Below, one piece after another: positions 1 through 8,628 of a DNA stretch of 64,000 nucleotides. The DNA is taken from positions 1,500,001 to 1,564,000 of the forward strand of contig CP134536.1 in assembly GCA_031826515.1 (NCBI GenBank), in the 5' to 3' direction. Numbering within the stretch: the first letter of the stretch is position 1; each line of letters begins with the position of its first letter. This DNA comes from Flavobacteriaceae bacterium HL-DH10. GTDB taxonomy: Bacteria; Bacteroidota; Bacteroidia; Flavobacteriales; Flavobacteriaceae. A program made the translations under genes and the position numbers. The notes under the pieces are model-generated. The model did not search any database and was not told the DNA's origin. It was given only the letters and a program-made list of their open reading frames with translations.

Positions 1-337
1 CATCAAAGAAAACGAAACGAATCAATTAGTTGGTTTAGTTTATATTAAAGAGTTAAACTGGACTAAAAAACAAGGAGAATTTGCCTATTGTATTGATTAT
101 AGCTTTGAAGATAAAGGCATCACAACTCATGCCATAAAAATTTTATCAGACTACGCTTTTGATGAAATCGGATTAAAAACACTTCAAATAATCGTTTATA
201 AAACAAATATTGCAAGTATAAAAGTTGCTGAAAACTGTAATTTTATACGAAAAAGAACACTAGAAAACGAATTTACACCATCAGGTGAAAAAGCTATAGA
301 TATGGAACTCTATGAATTGTATAGTGAAATAGAATAA
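1..337 (+). CDS. GNAT family N-acetyltransferase, C-terminal part (5' end outside window)
   Basis: The window opens inside this gene; the reading frame starts at base 2 and ends with TAA at 335-337, leaving about 111 residues. The visible part has the RimJ/RimL-type GNAT pattern: a segment reading QLVGLVYIKEL, an EFAYCIDYSFEDKGI strand-turn (acetyl-CoA side), a helix leading to YAFDEIGLKTLQIIVY, then the TNIASIKVAENCNF helix followed by the final strands. Such enzymes transfer acetyl from acetyl-CoA to an amino group, often a protein N-terminus or a small molecule; the substrate cannot be told. The stop is only 6 bases before hemF, so the two are probably cotranscribed. The family is clear; the precise role is unknown. 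Confidence 0.8.
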   Translation, partial: IKENETNQLVGLVYIKELNWTKKQGEFAYCIDYSFEDKGITTHAIKILSDYAFDEIGLKTLQIIVYKTNIASIKVAENCNFIRKRTLENEFTPSGEKAIDMELYELYSEIE

Positions 338-343
338 ATTAAA

Positions 344-1252
344 ATGAAAGATAAATTTTACCAATACATACAAGATTTACAAGAAAGTATCACTTCAAAA
401 CTTCAAGAAATTGACGGGAAAGCTAAATTTCAAGAAGACATTTGGGAACGACCAGAAGGTGGTGGTGGACGTACTCGTGTTATTGAAAACGGCAACGTTT
501 TTGAAAAAGGCGGTGTTAATATTTCAGCTGTTCATGGCAAATTACCAGATACCATGCAAAAAATGTTTAAGGTAGGTGAAGCCGATTTTTTTGCCTGCGG
601 GTTAAGTTTAGTGTTACATCCAAAAAACCCGATGGTGCCTACAGTCCATGCGAATTGGCGTTATTTTGAAATGTATGATGAAAACAAAAACATTATCAAC
701 CAATGGTTTGGTGGCGGACAAGATTTAACACCCTATTATCTATTTGATGAAGATGCTAAACATTTTCATCAAACTTGCAAAACGGCTTGTGACAAACACA
801 ATGCAGAATTTTACCCTAAATACAAGGCACGTTGCGATGAATATTTTTATAACGCACACCGTAATGAAGGTAGAGGTGTAGGTGGTTTGTTTTTCGATTA
901 TTGTAAAGCATCAGAAGATATGACCATGGACAACTGGTACAACTTTGTTACCGAAGTTGGAAATAGCTTTCTAGAGGCTTATGTCCCTATTGTTGAAAAA
1001 CGAAAAGAATTGCCATATACAGACGAACAACGGAAGTGGCAAGAAATACGTCGTGGGCGTTATGTAGAATTTAACTTGGTTCATGATAAAGGCACTTTAT
1101 TCGGACTAAAAACCAACGGACGTATAGAAAGTATTTTAATGAGTTTACCGCCTCATGTTCAGTGGGTTTATAATCATCATCCTGAAGCGGGAAGTGAAGA
1201 AGAACGATTAATAAATATATTACAAAACCCTATAGATTGGGTAGCCCCTTAA
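344..1252 (+). CDS. hemF: Oxygen-dependent coproporphyrinogen III oxidase
   Basis: Decarboxylates two propionate side chains of coproporphyrinogen III to give protoporphyrinogen IX, using O2; cytoplasmic step of haem synthesis. The 302-residue protein is full length for the family. Diagnostic blocks are VPTVHANWRYFEM (about 98-110), GGGQDLTPYYLF (123-134), the NEGRGVGGLFFDY block (174-186), and RRGRYVEFNLVHDKGTLFGL (236-255), followed by GRIESILMSLPP. The start follows the GNAT gene by 6 bases. The last codons (GTA GCC CCT TAA) lie inside the left end of a CCCC/GGGG inverted-repeat element, so the C-terminus may have been shaped by that repeat. hemB lies downstream on the same strand. Use of the O2-dependent enzyme fits an aerobic organism. 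Confidence 0.97.
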   Translation: MKDKFYQYIQDLQESITSKLQEIDGKAKFQEDIWERPEGGGGRTRVIENGNVFEKGGVNISAVHGKLPDTMQKMFKVGEADFFACGLSLVLHPKNPMVPTVHANWRYFEMYDENKNIINQWFGGGQDLTPYYLFDEDAKHFHQTCKTACDKHNAEFYPKYKARCDEYFYNAHRNEGRGVGGLFFDYCKASEDMTMDNWYNFVTEVGNSFLEAYVPIVEKRKELPYTDEQRKWQEIRRGRYVEFNLVHDKGTLFGLKTNGRIESILMSLPPHVQWVYNHHPEAGSEEERLINILQNPIDWVAP

Positions 1253-1390
1253 CCCCAAAGGGGAACACTCTTGTGAATAAAAATTGAAACAAAATATAAA
1301 TATCATTGTTCTTTAAATTAAAAAAGTTAAACACTTAAAACCCTATTCACCCCTAATAGGAATTCCCCCATTGGGGGTTAGGGGGCAACT
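1240..1390. repeat. CCCC/GGGG inverted-repeat element between hemF and hemB
   Basis: The two edges are inverted copies: GCCCCTTAACCCC near 1244-1257 pairs with GGGGGTTAGGGGGC near 1373-1386. Each edge also holds its own small palindrome (CCCCAAAGGGG and CCCCCATTGGGGG). The middle is AT-rich. A related but shorter arrangement lies at 31246-31303. The left edge supplies the last three codons and the stop of hemF; the right edge ends 5 bases before the hemB start, so it covers the hemB ribosome-binding region. I infer a dispersed intergenic element; its function is unknown. Confidence 0.6.
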
Positions 1391-2380
1391 ATGTATCCAA
1401 TAAAAAGAAATAGAAGATTAAGAACCAATGAAGCCATTCGCTCTTTAGTTCGTGAAACCATCATTACACCAAACGACTTTTTAGTACCGCTTTTTGTTGT
1501 TGAAGGTAAAGGCATAAAAGATGAAATTGCTTCAATGCCAAATTACTTTAGATATAGTTTAGATTTATTGGAAGGTGAAGTGAAAGAACTTTGGAAACTT
1601 GGATTGAAGTCTGTTTTGCTTTTTGTAAAAGTACCTGATAACTTAAAAGACAATAAAGGTACCGAAGCTTTAAACCCAAACGGATTGATGCAACGCGCTA
1701 TTAAAACCGTTAAAAATGCATGTCCCGATATGGTTGTAATGACCGATGTCGCTATGGATCCTTATTCATCGTACGGACATGATGGTATTGTTGAAAACGG
1801 AAAAATCATAAACGACGATACTGTTGAGGTTTTAACCGAAATGAGCTTATCTCATGCCGAAGCAGGCGCCAACTTTGTAGCGCCTAGCGATATGATGGAT
1901 GGTCGTATTTTATCCATTCGTGAAGCTTTAGAAGACGAAGGTTATACAGATACAGGTATTATGAGCTATTCAGCTAAATATGCATCTTCTTTTTATGGTC
2001 CTTTTCGTGATGCTTTAGATTCTGCTCCAGTAGATCTGATTGATGTCCCAAAAGACAAAAAATCTTACCAGATGGATTATGGAAACCGTTTTGAAGCACT
2101 TAGAGAAACAGAAATGGATATTGACGAAGGTGCCGATATTGTTATGGTAAAACCAGGCATTTCTTATCTTGATATTTTAAGAGACATTAAAAATGAAGTA
2201 GATGTACCTGTTGCTGTTTATCAGGTTTCTGGCGAATATGCGATGATAAAAGCTGCTGCCGAAAAAGGCTGGTTAAATCATGACCAAGTGATGATGGAGA
2301 CGACTACAGCCTTTAAACGCGCTGGTGCAGATATTATAGCGAGTTACTTTGCTAAGGATGTTGTTAAATTGATTTCGTAA
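1391..2380 (+). CDS. hemB: Porphobilinogen synthase (delta-aminolevulinic acid dehydratase)
   Basis: Condenses two 5-aminolevulinate molecules to porphobilinogen, the early common step of tetrapyrrole synthesis. The 329 residues include both active-site lysines: K196 in MSYSAKYASSFYGPFRDA and K254, the Schiff-base lysine, in DIVMVKPGISYLDIL. In zinc-dependent enzymes the stretch after DVxL carries three cysteines; here it reads TDVAMDPYSSYGHDGI (118-133), with Asp instead of Cys, as in the magnesium/potassium-type enzymes of plants and Pseudomonas. I therefore infer a non-zinc active site. The gene is codirectional with hemF, 138 bases downstream, separated by a repeat element that may affect coexpression. 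Confidence 0.97.
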   Translation: MYPIKRNRRLRTNEAIRSLVRETIITPNDFLVPLFVVEGKGIKDEIASMPNYFRYSLDLLEGEVKELWKLGLKSVLLFVKVPDNLKDNKGTEALNPNGLMQRAIKTVKNACPDMVVMTDVAMDPYSSYGHDGIVENGKIINDDTVEVLTEMSLSHAEAGANFVAPSDMMDGRILSIREALEDEGYTDTGIMSYSAKYASSFYGPFRDALDSAPVDLIDVPKDKKSYQMDYGNRFEALRETEMDIDEGADIVMVKPGISYLDILRDIKNEVDVPVAVYQVSGEYAMIKAAAEKGWLNHDQVMMETTTAFKRAGADIIASYFAKDVVKLIS

Positions 2381-2407
2381 ATTAGCGTTTAACAAAATCA
2401 ATTCTTA

Positions 2408-3493
2408 ATGAGCACACTAATTTTTTGGGCAACTATTTCTATTTTCTTTTCTTTTTTATGCTCGATCCTTGAAGCTGTATTATTAAGTATTACACCCACC
2501 TTTATAAATGTAAAGAAACAAGAAGGTAAAGTTTATGCTTTAATTCTTGAATCGTTAAAAAAAGATGTAGACAAGCCTCTAATTGCTATATTAACATTAA
2601 ACACCATAGCGCATACATTGGGAGCCATGATGGTAGGTATTGAAGCAGAAAAACTACCTTTTAAAATTGAATTATTTGGCATTAATACCGTTGGTGTTGT
2701 ATCTGCAATTATGACGTTTTTAATTCTTGTCGCTTCTGAAATTATACCAAAAACTATTGGTGCAACGTATTGGAAAAAACTGGCTAATTTTACATCTAAA
2801 GCGCTTACTGTTTTAATTTTTCCTTTAAAATGGACAGGTATTTTATGGCTATTACAACTTACAACTAAACTTATTGGAGGTAAAGGTCATGGTAGTATAT
2901 TAAGTCGAGAAACTTTTATGGTAATGACCGATATGGCTCATGAAGAAGGTGTATTTCTAGAAAGTGAAAGCAAGGTTATAAAAAACCTTTTAACCTTTAA
3001 GGATGTTATGGCAAAAAATGTTATGACTCCTAGAACGGTTATGAAAACCGAAAATGAAAACTCAAGCGTTGAAGCGTTTTTTAATAAAAATCTGAACCTG
3101 CGTTTTTCAAGAATCCCTATTTATAGCGATACCGAAGATAATATTAAGGGGCTTGTTTTAAAAGATGATGTGTTTAAAGAAATGGCTTTGGGCAATGGCG
3201 CAAAAAAGCTATCAGAAATTAAACGAGACATTATTATAGTAGATCGTAATATTGCTATACCGACGCTTTTTGAAAAATTAGTTGCCACTAGAAATCACAT
3301 GGCTTTAGTGGTTGATGAATATGGTACTGTTAGTGGTATAGTAACTATGGAAGATGTTATTGAAACATTGCTTGGTTTAGAAATTATGGATGAAAGCGAT
3401 AATGTATCAGATTTACAAATCCAAGCCAGAAAAAACTGGGAAGCAAGAGCCAAAAAATTAGGTATTTTAGAAAATCCTAAAACTGAAGACTAA
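2408..3493 (+). CDS. CNNM/CorB-type membrane protein with CBS pair
   Basis: Inner-membrane protein of the DUF21 (CNNM transmembrane) plus CBS family. About four hydrophobic segments occupy residues 1-150, including a start reading TLIFWATISIFFSFLCSILE and the small-residue-rich IVASEIIPKTIGATYW region typical of DUF21. A CBS-domain pair follows from about residue 195 (MTPRTVM; later HMALVVDEYGTVSGIVTMED). The C-terminal CorC/HlyC transporter-associated domain found in longer relatives is absent, so this is the short form at 361 residues. Family members have been linked to Mg2+ or other divalent-cation efflux; older databases call them hemolysins. The stop overlaps the next start by one base (TAATG), implying coupled translation with the DNA-repair gene. 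Confidence 0.9.
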   Translation: MSTLIFWATISIFFSFLCSILEAVLLSITPTFINVKKQEGKVYALILESLKKDVDKPLIAILTLNTIAHTLGAMMVGIEAEKLPFKIELFGINTVGVVSAIMTFLILVASEIIPKTIGATYWKKLANFTSKALTVLIFPLKWTGILWLLQLTTKLIGGKGHGSILSRETFMVMTDMAHEEGVFLESESKVIKNLLTFKDVMAKNVMTPRTVMKTENENSSVEAFFNKNLNLRFSRIPIYSDTEDNIKGLVLKDDVFKEMALGNGAKKLSEIKRDIIIVDRNIAIPTLFEKLVATRNHMALVVDEYGTVSGIVTMEDVIETLLGLEIMDESDNVSDLQIQARKNWEARAKKLGILENPKTED

Positions 3494-3966
3494 TGGAAAC
3501 TTGCATCATACCATCTCCATTAGGTTTTACTAAAATTGTTGGAGACATTGATGGTATTTCTTCTGTAACTGTATTAAATTCTGAAGAAAAAATAACAGAC
3601 ATAATCCCCATACAATTAGAAGATTGCGTAATTCAATTAAATGAATACTTCGAAGGATCTAGAAAACAATTCGATTTAAATTTAAATCCTCAAGGAACTG
3701 ATTTTCAAAAAAAAGTATGGAATGCTTTATTAACCATTCCTTATGGTAAAAGCATTTCTTATCTGGAATTATCAAAACAATTAGGTGATGTAAAAGCTAT
3801 TAGAGCAGTAGCTAATGCCAATGGCAAAAACCCCATTTGGATCATCATTCCTTGTCATCGAGTAATTGGCACAGACGGTAGTTTAACTGGTTATGCTGGT
3901 GGTTTATATCGTAAAAAATGGCTTTTAGACCATGAGAGCCCTTTCAAGCAACTAGCGTTATTTTAA
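3493..3966 (+). CDS. ogt: Methylated-DNA--protein-cysteine methyltransferase
   Basis: Suicide repair protein that moves the methyl group from O6-methylguanine to its own cysteine. The 157-residue protein has the characteristic active-site block IIIPCHRVIGTDGSLTGYAGG, with acceptor C121, preceded by the DNA-binding helix-turn-helix segment PYGKSISYLELSKQLGDVKAIRAVANANG (83-111) with its arginine finger region. Length fits the short Ogt type without an Ada regulatory domain. It starts inside the stop of the CNNM gene (TAATG), so it is the second gene of that transcription unit. Nothing in its sequence points to adaptive-response regulation. Confidence 0.95.
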   Translation: METCIIPSPLGFTKIVGDIDGISSVTVLNSEEKITDIIPIQLEDCVIQLNEYFEGSRKQFDLNLNPQGTDFQKKVWNALLTIPYGKSISYLELSKQLGDVKAIRAVANANGKNPIWIIIPCHRVIGTDGSLTGYAGGLYRKKWLLDHESPFKQLALF

Positions 3967-4050
3967 AGTTTAACAAACTTTTTTAAAAACTCAATAAATC
4001 ATAAATAACTGATTTACAATAAATTAAAACTAATTTATGAATTAATTTTA

Positions 4051-4076
4051 TTATATGAGATTGTTGTCTCATATAA
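4051..4076. promoter_or_regulatory. Perfect palindrome, candidate TetR operator
   Basis: The arms TTATATGAGA (4051-4060) and TCTCATATAA (4067-4076) are exact reverse complements with a 6-base spacer TTGTTG. The site lies 49 bases before the TetR-family gene, where an autoregulatory operator would be expected, and has no T-run after it on either side, so a terminator is unlikely. A TetR dimer typically covers a palindrome of this size. Assignment as the operator is inference from position and symmetry. Confidence 0.6.
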
Positions 4077-4125
4077 ATTTATAAGTATTTTTTATATCTT
4101 TATTCTTTTATAAGACAAAATTCTC

Positions 4126-4722
4126 ATGGGCAGTGTTTCATTAAATTCAGGTCGTAAAGTACAAAAGCAAAAAACAAGACTTAAAATTTTAAATACCACA
4201 CAAGAGTTATTAAAGCAAAACCAAAACTTAAGTCTTGAAGATGTTGCCAAAGCATCAAATATTTCCAGAGCTACTATATATCGCTATTTTTCAAATATTG
4301 ACTTATTATGCTCTGAGGCAAGTTTAGCCATCTTAACAAATTCTACCGAAAACACATTTTTAGAAAGTCAACACCTTCCCATAATTGATCGCATATTATA
4401 CATTCAAGATTATTTTAATGAGTTAGCCTTAAACAATGAAGCAGCATTTCGTAAATACTTAAGTATTTATTTAAAAGAAGACAACTCATATAAAACTCAA
4501 ATCTCTAGAAGCTCAAGAAGAATGGCAGCGTTAAAATTAGCCCTTATTCCTTACAGAAATCAAATTGACAGAGATGTTTATAATAAACTATTATCGGTTT
4601 CAACAGCATTAATGGGTATAGAATCTATTATAACAGCTAAAGACATTTGTAATTTAAATAATAGAGAAACAAAAGCTTCTTTAGCTTGGGGTTTAAGAAT
4701 TATACTAAGTAGTATTTTTTAA
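4126..4722 (+). CDS. TetR/AcrR family transcriptional regulator
   Basis: A 198-residue regulator. The N-terminal domain has the TetR helix-turn-helix: residues 20-33 TRLKILNTTQELLK, then LSLEDVAKASNISRATIYRYFSN (about 35-58), the usual recognition helix ending in YRYF. The C-terminal ligand-binding half (60-198) is helical and not similar to anything I recognise, so the inducer is unknown. It stands between the ogt unit and a serine hydrolase gene, 67 bases upstream of the latter and on the same strand; the hydrolase-exonuclease-ABC run is a plausible target along with the gene itself. The palindrome at 4051-4076 is a good operator candidate. Confidence 0.9.
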   Translation: MGSVSLNSGRKVQKQKTRLKILNTTQELLKQNQNLSLEDVAKASNISRATIYRYFSNIDLLCSEASLAILTNSTENTFLESQHLPIIDRILYIQDYFNELALNNEAAFRKYLSIYLKEDNSYKTQISRSSRRMAALKLALIPYRNQIDRDVYNKLLSVSTALMGIESIITAKDICNLNNRETKASLAWGLRIILSSIF

Positions 4723-4789
4723 AAAACAATCACAAATACTTATAGGTCGGGTTTTAATTATTATATTTAATTCAACTAAACATAATAGA

Positions 4790-5935
4790 ATGAAATTTCT
4801 AAAAAAATTCTTTAAATGGCTTGTTATTATTATAGTAGCTCTAATAGCTTTACTCTATATTTTTGATTATGGTTATATTATAAGAGGTGCTAAAATTGTT
4901 TATCTCACAGGACATAAAACGGCTTTCATTGACGACTATCCTCATTTTGAAAACGATACCATAAAAAAAGGAAATAACTCCAGTCCTTGGGCAAAACATA
5001 TAGATTATAATACCGCAAAAGAAACTGAAAAACTTTCTGAAGTTAATAAAGCTTGGGGTACCATTGCTTATCTTATTATAAAAAATGATAGTATTTGGTT
5101 TGAAAACTATTATGATGAATTTAATGAGGATTCGAAAACCAACTCTTTTTCCATGGCAAAAAGTATTACCACTTCGCTACTAGGAAAGGCTATTATGGAT
5201 GGGTCTATTAAAAGTTTAGACCAGCCTGTTAGTGACTTTTATCCACAATATAATTATGCGAAAACTACTGTTGGCGATTTAGCATCTATGGCATCTGGTT
5301 TAGATTGGGTAGAGCATTATACAAGTCCGTTTTCAGTAACAGCTAGAGCAAATTATGATGATGACTTATCGGAAACTATCTTAAATCAAAAAGTAGTAAA
5401 AACACCAGGAAAAGAATATGAATATTTAAGTGGAAGTACCCAATTACTTGGAATGATTATTCAGAAAGCGACTGGTAAAACATTAGCAAATTATCTTTCA
5501 GAAAGTTTTTGGCAACCTATGGGAGCAACTGATGATGCACTTTGGCAATTAGATGACGAAGAACACAAACTCGCAAAAGCATTTTGCTGTATTTCTAGTA
5601 GTGCTAGAAATTTTGCTCGATTTGGTAAGTTGTATAAAGATCATGGAAAATGGAACGGCAAACAACTATTAGACTCTGCTTTTGTTACAAAATCAATAAC
5701 GCCTCGATTTAAGGAAAGTCCACAGTATGGTTACGGATGGTGGTTAAAAGATGTTGGCGACAAACACTTTTTTATGATGCGAGGTCATCTTGGGCAGTAC
5801 GTTATAGTTGAGCCTAATGATAATGTAATTATTGTTCGGTTAGGTCATAGAAAATCACCCGATAAAGGTGTTGGTGAATTCACTGAAGATATTTCAGTTT
5901 ATATTGAAGAAGCTTATAAAATGCTAAATGAATGA
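4790..5935 (+). CDS. Membrane-anchored serine hydrolase (beta-lactamase/class C PBP fold)
   Basis: The 381 residues start with a membrane segment (about 9-28, after a Lys-rich N-terminus) and continue into a beta-lactamase-related domain. The catalytic SxxK is SMAK at 121-124, the second motif is Y212-L-S214 in EYEYLSGSTQ, and the third is the HxG-type RGHLGQ around 331-336 in place of KTG. Members of this family are esterases, D-amino peptidases or penicillin-binding-like proteins; the anchor suggests action in the periplasm facing away from the inner membrane. It shares an ATGA overlap with the exonuclease gene, so translation is coupled. The substrate is unknown. Confidence 0.88.
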   Translation: MKFLKKFFKWLVIIIVALIALLYIFDYGYIIRGAKIVYLTGHKTAFIDDYPHFENDTIKKGNNSSPWAKHIDYNTAKETEKLSEVNKAWGTIAYLIIKNDSIWFENYYDEFNEDSKTNSFSMAKSITTSLLGKAIMDGSIKSLDQPVSDFYPQYNYAKTTVGDLASMASGLDWVEHYTSPFSVTARANYDDDLSETILNQKVVKTPGKEYEYLSGSTQLLGMIIQKATGKTLANYLSESFWQPMGATDDALWQLDDEEHKLAKAFCCISSSARNFARFGKLYKDHGKWNGKQLLDSAFVTKSITPRFKESPQYGYGWWLKDVGDKHFFMMRGHLGQYVIVEPNDNVIIVRLGHRKSPDKGVGEFTEDISVYIEEAYKMLNE

Positions 5936-6645
5936 TATCAAAATTACACCTTGAAAACATATTATTTCTAGATATTGAAACCGTACCAGAGGTTCAATAT
6001 TTCTCTGAATTAGATGAAACCAAACAAGCGCTTTGGGAACACAAATCTAAATACCAACGCAAAGACGAATTCACCGCTGAGGAGTTTTATGATAGAGCCG
6101 GAATTTGGGCAGAATTTGGTAAAATAGTGTGTATCTCTGTTGGATATTTTACATTTACAGGCGATTTAAGACAATTTAGAGTCACCTCTTTTTATGGTGA
6201 TGAAATTACCATTTTAAAAGACTTTAAAAATCTATTAATTTCTCATTTTAGTCAAACTAAACATTTGCTTTGTGCGCATAACGGCAAAGAATTCGACTTT
6301 CCTTATATCGCACGTCGAATGATTATTCATAATATAGAATTGCCTTATAAACTCAATTTATTTGGAAAAAAACCTTGGGAAGTCCCTCATTTAGACACCT
6401 TAGAATTATGGAAATTTGGTGATTATAAAAGTTATACATCACTAAAGCTACTAACCCATGTTTTAGGTATTCCTTCTCCAAAAGATGATATTGATGGCAG
6501 CGAAGTATATCGTGTGTATTACGAAGAAAATGAAGTTGACCGAATTATAATTTACTGCGAAAAAGACACCATTGCTGTGGCACAAATCTTTTTACGTTTA
6601 CGAGGCGATGATTTATTAAGCAACGATGAAATTATTCATATATAA
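5932..6645 (+). CDS. Predicted 3'-5' exonuclease, PolB-exonuclease-like (DEDD type)
   Basis: A stand-alone exonuclease domain of 237 residues related to the proofreading domain of family B polymerases. Motif I is LFLDIETVPE with D14 and E16; motif II is CAHNGKEFDFPYIARR with D122; motif III is IYCEKDTIAVAQ with Y208 and D212 (YxxxD arrangement). All four acidic ligands for two metal ions are present, so it should be active on single-stranded DNA or RNA ends. It overlaps the upstream hydrolase by 4 bases (ATGA), and the ABC gene starts on the base after its stop, so all three are one transcription unit. The functional link to its neighbours is not obvious; this order may be just a conserved housekeeping unit. 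Confidence 0.9.
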   Translation: MISKLHLENILFLDIETVPEVQYFSELDETKQALWEHKSKYQRKDEFTAEEFYDRAGIWAEFGKIVCISVGYFTFTGDLRQFRVTSFYGDEITILKDFKNLLISHFSQTKHLLCAHNGKEFDFPYIARRMIIHNIELPYKLNLFGKKPWEVPHLDTLELWKFGDYKSYTSLKLLTHVLGIPSPKDDIDGSEVYRVYYEENEVDRIIIYCEKDTIAVAQIFLRLRGDDLLSNDEIIHI

Positions 6646-8325
6646 ATGACAAAAGAAGCCCTATTAAAAGTTGAAAATCTCTCTATATCATTTGGAAAAA
6701 ACGAGGTCATTCATAATATTTCATACGAATTAAAAAAGAACGAAATTTTAGGGATTGTAGGCGAATCTGGTTCTGGAAAATCTGTATCTTCCTTAGCTAT
6801 ATTAGGACTTCTTCCAAAAAATATTTCAAAAATAAATTTTGGCAGAATTATATACAATGAACAAGATTTAATTGAGTCTTCACCAAAATTTTTACAAAAT
6901 ATTAGAGGAAACAAAATCGCCATGATTTTTCAAGAACCTATGAGTTCTTTAAACCCGTCTATGACCTGCGGAAAACAAGTTCAAGAAATTTTATTACAAC
7001 ACACAAAACTTACAAAACAAGAAGCTAAAGAAGAAACCCATTTACTGTTTGAAAAGGTAAAACTACCAGACGTAAAGCATACTTACAATAAATATCCTCA
7101 TGAAATTTCTGGCGGACAAAAGCAACGTGTTATGATAGCCATGGCTATTGCCTGTAAACCCGATATATTAATTGCAGATGAACCCACAACAGCTTTAGAT
7201 GTTACTGTTCAAAAAGAGATTATTAAGCTAATAAAAGACCTCCAAGCAGAAACCAAAATGAGTGTTATATTTATTACGCACGATTTATCTTTAATATCTG
7301 AAATTGCTAATCGTGTGTTAGTGATGTATAAAGGTAATATTGTTGAAGAAGGCTCTGTAATCAACATTTTTAAAAATCCACAAAACAACTATACTAAGGC
7401 CCTTATTAATTCGCGTCCTTCCTTAAATACGCGGTTAAAAAATTTACCAACTATTGACGATTATTTAAATAATACGGTTTCAAATACGATTATAACCTCA
7501 GAAGAGCGTAAGCAAAATCATGAGAAACTTTATAGTAAAGCACCTTTGCTAGAAGTTATTAATGTTGAAAAAGAATATATAACAAAAGGCAACTGGTTTA
7601 ATAAAACGAACACTTTTAAAGCAGTAAACGACGTTAGTTTTAAACTATATGAAGGTGAAACTTTAGGTTTAGTTGGCGAATCTGGTTGCGGAAAATCTAC
7701 GTTAGGAAATGCCATCCTTCAATTAGACAAAGCTACTGCGGGTCAAATTTTATATCAAGGTATCGATATTACAAAGCTTTCTAAAACTGAAATTAGAAAA
7801 CTCAGGAAAGACATTCAAATTATTTTTCAAGACCCCTACTCCTCTTTAAACCCTAGAATTCCTGTTGGAGAAGCCATTATGGAGCCCATGAAAGTACATC
7901 AACTTTTTAATTCTGAAGAAGAACGTAAAGAAAAAGTTATAGATATTTTAAATCGTGTAGGTTTATCCGAAGACTACTTTAACCGATATCCTCATGAGTT
8001 TTCTGGTGGACAAAGACAACGTATTGGTATAGCCAGAACCATTGCATTACAACCTAAATTAATTGTCTGTGACGAATCAGTCTCTGCTTTAGACATATCG
8101 GTTCAAGCTCAAGTTCTAAACTTATTAAACGAACTTAAAGACACTTTTGGTTTTACGTATATTTTTATTTCACACGATCTTGCCGTTGTAAAATATATGA
8201 GCGACCAATTATTGGTAATGAATAAAGGTAAAATAGAAGAATTAGACGATGCAGATATTATATATAAATCGCCTCAAAAAGAATACACAAAAAAATTAAT
8301 TCATGCCATTCCAAAAGGATTATAG
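6646..8325 (+). CDS. ABC transporter ATP-binding protein with two fused ATPase domains (Opp/Dpp type)
   Basis: A 559-residue protein made of two complete ATPase domains. Domain 1 has Walker A GESGSGKS (39-46), Q-loop [12 protein letters not shown], signature SGGQKQR and Walker [13 protein letters not shown]. Domain 2 (from about residue 310) has Walker [10 protein letters not shown]-loop [11 protein letters not shown], signature SGGQRQR and Walker B-like [12 protein letters not shown], with Ser in the usual Pro place. The SSLNP Q-loops and the sequence between domains are typical of oligopeptide/dipeptide importers (DppD plus DppF in one chain, as in YejF). No permease or binding-protein gene lies in the window, so its membrane partners are encoded elsewhere. 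It begins immediately after the exonuclease stop. Confidence 0.92.
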   Translation: MTKEALLKVENLSISFGKNEVIHNISYELKKNEILGIVGESGSGKSVSSLAILGLLPKNISKINFGRIIYNEQDLIESSPKFLQNIRGNKIAMIFQEPMSSLNPSMTCGKQVQEILLQHTKLTKQEAKEETHLLFEKVKLPDVKHTYNKYPHEISGGQKQRVMIAMAIACKPDILIADEPTTALDVTVQKEIIKLIKDLQAETKMSVIFITHDLSLISEIANRVLVMYKGNIVEEGSVINIFKNPQNNYTKALINSRPSLNTRLKNLPTIDDYLNNTVSNTIITSEERKQNHEKLYSKAPLLEVINVEKEYITKGNWFNKTNTFKAVNDVSFKLYEGETLGLVGESGCGKSTLGNAILQLDKATAGQILYQGIDITKLSKTEIRKLRKDIQIIFQDPYSSLNPRIPVGEAIMEPMKVHQLFNSEEERKEKVIDILNRVGLSEDYFNRYPHEFSGGQRQRIGIARTIALQPKLIVCDESVSALDISVQAQVLNLLNELKDTFGFTYIFISHDLAVVKYMSDQLLVMNKGKIEELDDADIIYKSPQKEYTKKLIHAIPKGL

Positions 8326-8568
8326 CATGAATATTTTTTTTGTTAAATAGACTACGCTTTTTAAAAAATTCAAATTTTCTTTTACAGTTTCTTTGAATTT
8401 GCTTTCGCCATTTGTAGGTTGTTCAGGTAGATTTGTTGCAATATTCATAAGCGTAAAATTCATGATAGATTTGGGGAAATCTATTAATTTAACTTGGTTT
8501 ATTTGGGGAGTACTAATATCAAACATTTTTTTTAAAAAACCAGTCAAAAAACACAAAAAATCGTTCAA
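8320..8568 (-). CDS. Small hypothetical protein, doubtful
   Basis: An 82-residue frame fills most of the 303-base space between the ABC gene and scoB. It runs convergent with the ABC gene and overlaps its end by 6 bases. The middle part (for example LIDFPKSIMNFTLMNIATN and QPTNGESKFKETVKENL) has a composition plausible for a real, helical, charged protein. The first 15 residues are very Phe-rich and come from a T-rich tract; another short frame (MLKKYVFERFFVFFDWFF) lies just upstream and could be joined by a frameshift, so an internal start at the second Met, or a decayed longer gene, are both possible. I recognise no domain. It could equally be chance. Confidence 0.28.
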   Translation of the reverse strand: MNDFLCFLTGFLKKMFDISTPQINQVKLIDFPKSIMNFTLMNIATNLPEQPTNGESKFKETVKENLNFLKSVVYLTKKIFML

Positions 8569-8628
8569 ATACGTATTTTTTTAACATTTCGTAGGTTTTT
8601 CTTCTTTCAGATCTTTCTGTCGAAAACT

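Noticed and set aside
4051-4076. Palindrome as terminator of ogt
   Set aside because: No T-run follows on either strand and it lies 85 bases after the stop; an operator fits better.
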